Source: an uncultured Anaerolineae bacterium
GTDB lineage: Bacteria > Chloroflexota > Anaerolineae > B4-G1 > DUEL01
Direction: 5' to 3'
Length of the DNA stretch: 10,278 nucleotides
NCBI GenBank assembly: GCA_937942115.1
Contig: CALDFY010000042.1
Coordinates: 1-10,278, forward strand
The stretch's first letter is position 1. Each line of letters starts with the position of its first letter. Below the pieces are notes generated by a model, which did not search any database, was not told the DNA's origin, and saw only the letters and a list, made by a program, of their open reading frames with translations. Shown in pieces: positions 7,009 through 10,278 of the stretch. The position numbers were made by a program, and so were the translations under genes.

Positions 7009-7044
7009 GAATCTCTCTGTGCCTTTTTGTCTCCGTGTGAGAAC
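7009..7044. repeat. 36-bp direct repeat, copy A
   Basis: This copy runs from GAATCTCTC to GTGTGAGAAC and matches 7258-7293 at 33 of 36 bases. It follows the heptamer array directly and borders the left side of the 37-bp array. No gene is present across 6909-7295; that whole stretch is repeats plus the PDO ribosome binding site. Confidence 0.9.
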
Positions 7045-7229
7045 CGCTCGTAGTGAGGCACGGAACGCAGTGGAGTGCCGTCGCTCGTAGTGAGGCACGA
7101 AACGAAGTGGAGTGCCGTCGCTCGTAGTGAGGCACGAAACGAAGTGGAGTGCCGTCGCTCGTAGCGAGGCACGAAACGAAGTGGAGTGCCGTCGCTCGTA
7201 GTGAGGCACGGAACGAAGTGGAGTGCCGT
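7045..7229. repeat. 37-bp tandem repeat, five exact-length units
   Basis: Units start at 7045, 7082, 7119, 7156 and 7193, each CGCTCGTAGTGAGGCACG-like and ending GAGTGCCGT, with only one to three substitutions. There is no spacer between units. GGCAC and GTGCC within each unit can form a small stem. The reverse complement resembles the 34-bp unit at 604-710, so the two arrays are one family in opposite orientation. Both arrays are also bordered by a CCGAAACGGCAC-type sequence (599-610; reverse complement near 7222-7233). Confidence 0.95.
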
Positions 7230-7257
7230 TTCGGCTCACTGGAACGCAAGATGCAAA

Positions 7258-7293
7258 GAATTTCTCCGTGCCTTTGTGTCTCCGTGTGAGAAC
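7258..7293. repeat. 36-bp direct repeat, copy B
   Basis: This is the partner of 7009-7044, starting GAATTTCTCCGTG and ending GTGTGAGAAC. It ends two bases before the stop codon of the CsoR-family gene (7296-7298). It is preceded by one AAGATGC heptamer at 7248-7254, so heptamer plus 36-mer occurs on both sides of the 37-bp array. Confidence 0.9.
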
Positions 7294-7295
7294 GC

Positions 7296-7562
7296 TCAAG
7301 CGAAGCGGGTAACGGCCTGGATGAGGGCCTCGGCCATTTCGGCGGGGGAGGCCTCGGCGGCCTGGAGGCACTCCAGCGCGTAGGAACGCATAACCCGGAT
7401 GCTGGCCTGCTGGACGGCGGCCCGGATGGCGGCCAGTTGCTGGAGTACTTCCTGGCAATCCCGACCGTCCTCTATCATCCGGGCCACCCCCCGGGCCTGG
7501 CCCTCAATCCGCCGCAGCCGCTGGATCAGGTCGGCCTTGACCTGTGGGTCCTGAATGGCCAT
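7296..7562 (-). CDS. CsoR/FrmR/CstR-family repressor lacking the copper-ligand His
   Basis: This 88-residue all-helical DNA-binding regulator matches the CsoR/RcnR family (DUF156) over its length: RLRRIEGQARGVARMIEDGRDC followed by EVLQQLAAIRAAV. Family repressors bind G-tract operators and are released by Cu(I), Ni(II), formaldehyde or persulfide. The Cu(I) ligands of Mycobacterium tuberculosis CsoR are C36, H61 and C65. Here C36 and C65 are kept at the same numbers but residue 61 is Tyr. A two-Cys site without His is the pattern of persulfide sensors (CstR type), which is my preferred reading. The start at 7562 has GGAGG at 7567-7571. It lies 41 bp after the FmdB-like gene and probably shares its transcript. 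The sensed ligand is inferred. Confidence 0.88.
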   Translation of the reverse strand: MAIQDPQVKADLIQRLRRIEGQARGVARMIEDGRDCQEVLQQLAAIRAAVQQASIRVMRSYALECLQAAEASPAEMAEALIQAVTRFA

Positions 7563-7571
7563 ATCCCCTCC

Positions 7572-7588
7572 GGGGGCCACCGGCCCCC
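7572..7588. promoter_or_regulatory. GC hairpin next to the CsoR-like ribosome binding site
   Basis: GGGGGCC (7572-7578) and GGCCCCC (7582-7588) form a perfect 7-bp stem with a 3-base loop. The stem directly adjoins the GGAGG of the CsoR-like gene (7567-7571). It could limit translation of the second gene or stabilise the mRNA. It has no U-tract. Confidence 0.5.
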
Positions 7589-7603
7589 AATCTACGAAAC
7601 CCC

Positions 7604-7804
7604 TCAAAGGGACCTTCCCGAAGAGCAGGAGGTGCCGGAAGAGGCCCGGCTGCCCCCGGTCAGGCCCGCGAAGAGGGAGACCGCCTTCTCCACTTCGGTA
7701 TTGCCACAGCGGGGGCAGACAACCTCCGTCGGGGCATTTATAGACCGAATCCATTTTTCAAACCGTTCACCGCATTTAGGGCACCGATACTCGTAGACAG
7801 GCAT
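7604..7804 (-). CDS. FmdB-family small zinc ribbon protein
   Basis: This 66-residue protein begins MPVYEYRCPKC, the standard opening of the FmdB family. Cysteine pairs C8-x2-C11 and C30-x2-C33 form one zinc ribbon. The tail (from about residue 45) is Gly/Ser-rich, also common in the family. Function is not well established; members are called putative regulators after FmdB of the formamidase/amidase operon. The start at 7804 has GGAGGAG a few bases upstream, and an extra N-terminal reading to 7846 would run through the promoter. It is the first gene after a strong promoter and precedes the CsoR-like gene. Confidence 0.88.
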   Translation of the reverse strand: MPVYEYRCPKCGERFEKWIRSINAPTEVVCPRCGNTEVEKAVSLFAGLTGGSRASSGTSCSSGRSL

Positions 7805-7836
7805 AGGCTCCTCCTGAGTATACTCTACTGGGGTAT

Positions 7837-7865
7837 AGTATACCACAGGGGGTGTAAATTGTCAA
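7837..7865 (-). promoter_or_regulatory. Sigma-70-type promoter for the FmdB/CsoR-like genes
   Basis: On the minus strand the -35 is TTGACA (7865-7860, perfect) and the -10 is TATACT (7842-7837, 5 of 6), with a 17-base spacer. Transcription would begin near 7830, about 25 bases before the FmdB-like ATG. The -35 hexamer contains the TGA stop codon (7864-7862) of the upstream LysM gene. A 10-bp palindrome GAGTATACTC lies in the leader at 7816-7825. Confidence 0.8.
7839..7856. promoter_or_regulatory. Candidate CsoR-family operator in the promoter spacer
   Basis: TATACCACAGGGGGTGTA is an imperfect inverted repeat (TATACC against GGTGTA) with a run of five G. This is the AT-flanked G-tract form typical of CsoR/CstR-type operators. 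It overlaps the -10 and most of the spacer of the FmdB promoter, so a bound repressor would block RNA polymerase. A second palindrome, GGTATAGTATACC (7832-7844), overlaps it. Binding by the CsoR-like protein encoded downstream is inferred. Confidence 0.5.
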
Positions 7866-8620
7866 GGGACCACGTAGGTATCCACGATGCTTCCCTCTGC
7901 ATCCCGCAGGGTGAGCAGTTCCCCCGATTGCCAGGCCGGCGCGGCGCGGTTCCAGTAGAGGTCGGTCGGGGTGGAGATGCCAGGGCCGGAGTGGAGGGTG
8001 ACCTCCTCTCCGGGGAAGAGGACCAGGCGGGGGAAGGTGTAGCGGTCGCCGCCGACGTCGGAGAGGGTCCAGCCCTCCAGCGAGACCACCCCTCCCCGAT
8101 TGCGCAGGCGGACGGTTTCGCGGGCCAGGTCGCCCGCGCCCAGCACGCCGGCGATTTCCACCCTGGGCGGGCCGGACGGGGTGGGCGCGGGGAGAGTGGG
8201 CCGCCGGACCGGAGTGGGGGTGGGACCGGTGGCCGGAAGGGGAGTGGGGCTCTCCCCAGGGGCGGGGGTCACCCAGACGCCGGGGATCACCAGTACCTGC
8301 CCGACCTGGATGAGGTTGGGGTCCTGGATGTGGTTGACGGCGATCAGGTCGGCCAGCGGGACGCCGTAGGCCGCCGCGATGCCGGCCAGCGTCTCCCCGG
8401 GCCGGACGGTGTGGAGGAGCGGGCTGGGGGTGGGAGAGGGCGGCGGGAGGGTGGGGGCCGCTGTCGCGGTGGGCGATGGCGTCGCTGTCGCCGACGGGGT
8501 GGGAGTAGCGACGCCCCCCGGCGACGGCTCCCGGCCCAGCAGGAGCAGCAGCACGCCTACTGTCGCCGAGAGCAGGATCAGGATGAGCGCAGTTCGGGGG
8601 GTGGTTCCAGAGGGGCGCAT
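7862..8620 (-). CDS. Exported LysM and lamin-tail-domain (LTD) protein
   Basis: This 252-residue protein has four parts. Residues 11-28 are one hydrophobic helix (signal anchor). Residues 32-67 are a Thr/Pro/Ala-rich linker. Residues 69-113 are a LysM domain (HTVRPGETLAGIAAAYGV through VGQVLVIPG), which binds GlcNAc-containing glycans such as peptidoglycan. After a second Pro-rich linker (114-150), residues about 152-250 form a lamin-tail-like beta sandwich (VRLRNRGGVVSLEGWTLSDVGG, YTFP, LFPGEEVTLHSG, LLTLRDAEGSIVDTYVV). It probably sits on the cell surface, tethered to the wall. ATG 8620 has no Shine-Dalgarno; instead the heptamer array begins two bases upstream. It follows the membrane-protein gene after 47 bp. 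The precise role is unknown. Confidence 0.88.
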   Translation of the reverse strand: MRPSGTTPRTALILILLSATVGVLLLLLGREPSPGGVATPTPSATATPSPTATAAPTLPPPSPTPSPLLHTVRPGETLAGIAAAYGVPLADLIAVNHIQDPNLIQVGQVLVIPGVWVTPAPGESPTPLPATGPTPTPVRRPTLPAPTPSGPPRVEIAGVLGAGDLARETVRLRNRGGVVSLEGWTLSDVGGDRYTFPRLVLFPGEEVTLHSGPGISTPTDLYWNRAAPAWQSGELLTLRDAEGSIVDTYVVP

Positions 8621-8622
8621 GG

Positions 8623-8671
8623 CCGTATTCTGTACTCCGTATTCTGTACTCCGTATTCCGTATTCCGTTAG
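8623..8671. repeat. Heptamer array between LysM and membrane-protein genes
   Basis: Seven in-phase 7-mers, in order, are CCGTATT, CTGTACT, CCGTATT, CTGTACT, CCGTATT, CCGTATT and CCGTTAG. The last one contains the TAA stop (8670-8668) of the membrane-protein gene. The array fills the intergenic gap and replaces any ribosome binding site for the LysM gene. Confidence 0.9.
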
Positions 8672-10041
8672 CCCAGCAGACCCAGCCAGGCGGCCACTGT
8701 CGCGCCGAGGCCGGACATGTTCAGGGCGATGGGGAGCAGGAGCAGGCCCATGCAGTTCATCCGCCGGGCGCCCCAGAGGACGGGGATGAGGCCGATGCCG
8801 GTGGCGACGGCACAGATAGCCAGTCCCCCCAGCGCGGCCCGCAGCGCCGCCCCTCCGTCCCGGCTTCCCCCGGATTCCCCCAGCGCCGGTATCCCCATGA
8901 CCACCAGGATCAGGATGACCAGCACGGCCCGGCTGACGGCGCGGTAGTCCACTTTCCCCATGAGCCGGATGACGCCGCGCGCCAGGGCCAGGAGCAGGAA
9001 GTAGGAGAGGACGCCGGTCAGCAGGACGGCGGCGACGGCCAGGTAGTAGGTCTGGGGGGTGTACGCGCGCCAGAGGGTGCTCAGCATCCAGGCCATACCC
9101 CCGCGCGTCAGGTAGAGGCCGGGGACGAAGAAGAGCAGGAATCCGCCCACGTAGTAGACCACTTTGGACGCGCCCTGGGAGATGATGAACAGCCGTTCGT
9201 CCCGCTGAGCGGTGGCGTGTCCGGCGATGAGGCCGCCGATGCCTCCCGTCACCACCGGGAAGAAGGCGGCGAAGAGGCCCCCCAGCGTCCCGGCGAAGAC
9301 CCCCCGTCCGATCAGCCCCGGCGTGGCGTCCACGTCGCGGGCGATGTGCTGGGGCGGTACCTCCACCCCCGCCAGCAGGTTCTGCAACACCCAGGGCACC
9401 GCGAAGAGGCCGACGAAGGCGGGGAGGAGGTTCTGGTAGGCGGCGTGGACGGGGAGGATGGAGCGGTACATCAGGACGAAGCCCAGCAGGCCGGAAAGGA
9501 GGAAGGTCGCCAGGCCGGCGACCAGGTTACGCCAGCCGTCCCACCAGCGCCGCCACCCGGCGGGGGCCCGGTCGCTCCCCTTGGGCCACTCCGAGAGCAG
9601 CATAAAGGCGATGACCGTCCACAAAATCCAGTGGAGGTGTTGCTGGAGGACTGCCCGCAGGGCCGGGAAGAGGCGCGGGGCCACGGGGGTCAGCAGGAGG
9701 AGGGCGGCGATGCCGCCCAGGCTCCCGATGCCGGTGAGCGCCACCGCCTCGTATCCCCGCCCCTGCATCAGGTACTTCTGCCCGGGCAGGACGATGAAGA
9801 CCATGGACTCGTCCGGGGCGGAGAAGAAGATGCTGGGGATGGTGTTGAGGATGGCGTAGGAGGTGATCATCCCCAGGAAGAGCATAGCCAGGTACTCCGG
9901 GGGGAGAAACGGCCCCAGCGCCGCCGTTCCCAGGATGAGCAGGCCGGCGACGTTGTAGATGTGGAGGGCAGGCAGCAGCGCCAGCGGCGCGGCGACCAGC
10001 GCCCCGATGAGGGCGAAGAGAAGGTGGTAAAGGATCCCCAT
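8668..10041 (-). CDS. Polytopic membrane protein, TctA family (COG1784-like)
   Basis: This 457-residue integral membrane protein has about ten or more hydrophobic segments and no periplasmic domain. It resembles the COG1784 branch of the TctA (tripartite tricarboxylate transporter large subunit) superfamily, found in archaea and some bacteria. The N-terminal half carries APLALLPALHIYN and then NTIPSIFFSAPDESM followed by VLPGQKYLMQGRGYEAV, a combination typical of that group. A second, related half includes GTLGGLFAAFFPVVTGGIGGLIAG. Canonical TctA works with a TctB partner and a periplasmic TctC binding protein; neither is visible here, so it may act alone and its substrate is unknown. The ATG at 10041 has only a weak AGG upstream. 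The stop lies inside a heptamer array. Confidence 0.8.
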   Translation of the reverse strand: MGILYHLLFALIGALVAAPLALLPALHIYNVAGLLILGTAALGPFLPPEYLAMLFLGMITSYAILNTIPSIFFSAPDESMVFIVLPGQKYLMQGRGYEAVALTGIGSLGGIAALLLLTPVAPRLFPALRAVLQQHLHWILWTVIAFMLLSEWPKGSDRAPAGWRRWWDGWRNLVAGLATFLLSGLLGFVLMYRSILPVHAAYQNLLPAFVGLFAVPWVLQNLLAGVEVPPQHIARDVDATPGLIGRGVFAGTLGGLFAAFFPVVTGGIGGLIAGHATAQRDERLFIISQGASKVVYYVGGFLLFFVPGLYLTRGGMAWMLSTLWRAYTPQTYYLAVAAVLLTGVLSYFLLLALARGVIRLMGKVDYRAVSRAVLVILILVVMGIPALGESGGSRDGGAALRAALGGLAICAVATGIGLIPVLWGARRMNCMGLLLLPIALNMSGLGATVAAWLGLLG

Positions 10042-10147
10042 ATGACTACCTGCCGGATGGATTCAATGATTCCGCCCGACCGTATTGCAACTGGAAAAAT
10101 TATTTGGGCAGTCCCCCGCGACTTTCCCTCACCCCACCCCCTGCCCC

Positions 10148-10278
10148 CCATAGGCGTTAACTTAAGGGGCTGCGCCAGTTGGGTCGCCGCCTCGGGCGCT
10201 GACTGAAGCCAGCCTCTTTGGGCCTTCGGCCGGGTCCCTTCACTTCGTTCGCAACAAGGTCGGCCTTCGCCGACCTCC
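10148..10278. mobile_element. Second copy of the multi-hairpin element, cut by the window end
   Basis: CCATAGGCGTTAACTTAAGG (10148-10167) is the left terminal repeat. After it come GGGCTGCGCCAGTTGGGTCG and GCCGCCTCGG (10186-10195), matching 2262-2289 in the same order. The GGCCTTCGGCC stem and the GGTCGGCCTTCGCCGACC hairpin then follow as in copy one. Between these two hairpins copy two has about 24 extra bases (TCCCTTCACTTCGTTCGCAA region), so the element is modular. The right part is outside the window. The stretch 10042-10147 before it, upstream of the membrane-protein gene, has a C-rich tract but no gene or clear promoter. Confidence 0.8.

Noticed and set aside
6909..7172. N-terminal extension of the PDO protein
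   Set aside because: The extra residues only translate the 37-bp and heptamer repeats; a strong ribosome binding site and family length support the start at 6908.
7045..7229. Possible CRISPR array (37-bp repeats, five copies)
   Set aside because: The units are directly adjacent with no variable spacers, and no cas genes are present.
7544..8671. 375-codon open frame on the plus strand across FmdB and LysM genes
   Set aside because: It is antisense to recognised genes, crosses the promoter, and becomes Gly/Arg-rich low complexity.
9217..10206. 329-codon open frame on the plus strand opposite the TctA-like gene
   Set aside because: It is very rich in Gly, Glu, Gln and Asp, as expected for the antisense of a hydrophobic membrane protein, with no domain.

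Overview
The window is GC-rich, densely coded bacterial DNA. It combines Thr/Pro-rich linkers in exported proteins, a two-domain protein disulfide oxidoreductase beside thioredoxin reductase, a COG1784-type membrane protein, and intergenic gaps packed with short repeats. I read this as a probably thermophilic member of the Chloroflexota (Anaerolineae/Thermoflexia-like). That is an inference from protein style and repeat density; there is no rRNA or other phylogenetic marker here.

Layout, left to right. (1) 1-592, minus: a fused MNT nucleotidyltransferase-HEPN protein, cut by the window start. (2) 604-710: three 34-bp tandem repeats. (3) 710-2038, minus: a membrane-anchored clan-A (GH39/GH5-like) glycoside hydrolase. 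(4) 2039-2540: a divergent intergenic region holding a 254-bp element with terminal inverted repeats and a row of perfect hairpins. (5) 2541-5039, plus: a GH94 disaccharide phosphorylase. (6) 5019-5247: palindrome and hairpin repeats. (7) 5248-7804, minus: trxB, a protein disulfide oxidoreductase, a CsoR-family repressor and an FmdB-type zinc ribbon protein; the middle is interrupted by 387 bp of heptamer, 36-bp and 37-bp repeats. (8) 7862-8620, minus: an exported LysM plus lamin-tail-domain protein. (9) 8668-10041, minus: a polytopic TctA/COG1784-family protein. (10) 10148-10278: the start of a second copy of the hairpin element, cut by the window end.

Two functional themes can be supported. 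The exported hydrolase and the cytoplasmic GH94 phosphorylase are divergent neighbours and could act in sequence on a beta-linked glucan or chitin-type substrate. The FmdB, CsoR-like, PDO and TrxB genes form a thiol/redox cluster. The CsoR-like repressor keeps the two cysteines of the family but has Tyr where copper-sensing members have His, which makes persulfide or thiol sensing more plausible than copper sensing. A textbook promoter lies upstream of the FmdB gene, with a CsoR-type G-tract inverted repeat in its spacer.

The most unusual feature is the repeat landscape. Six of the stop codons in the window overlap or lie within about 10 bp of a repeat unit, and three separate arrays have a 7-bp period. 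The 254-bp element looks like a modular mobile element or structured RNA that recurs at least once 8 kb away.
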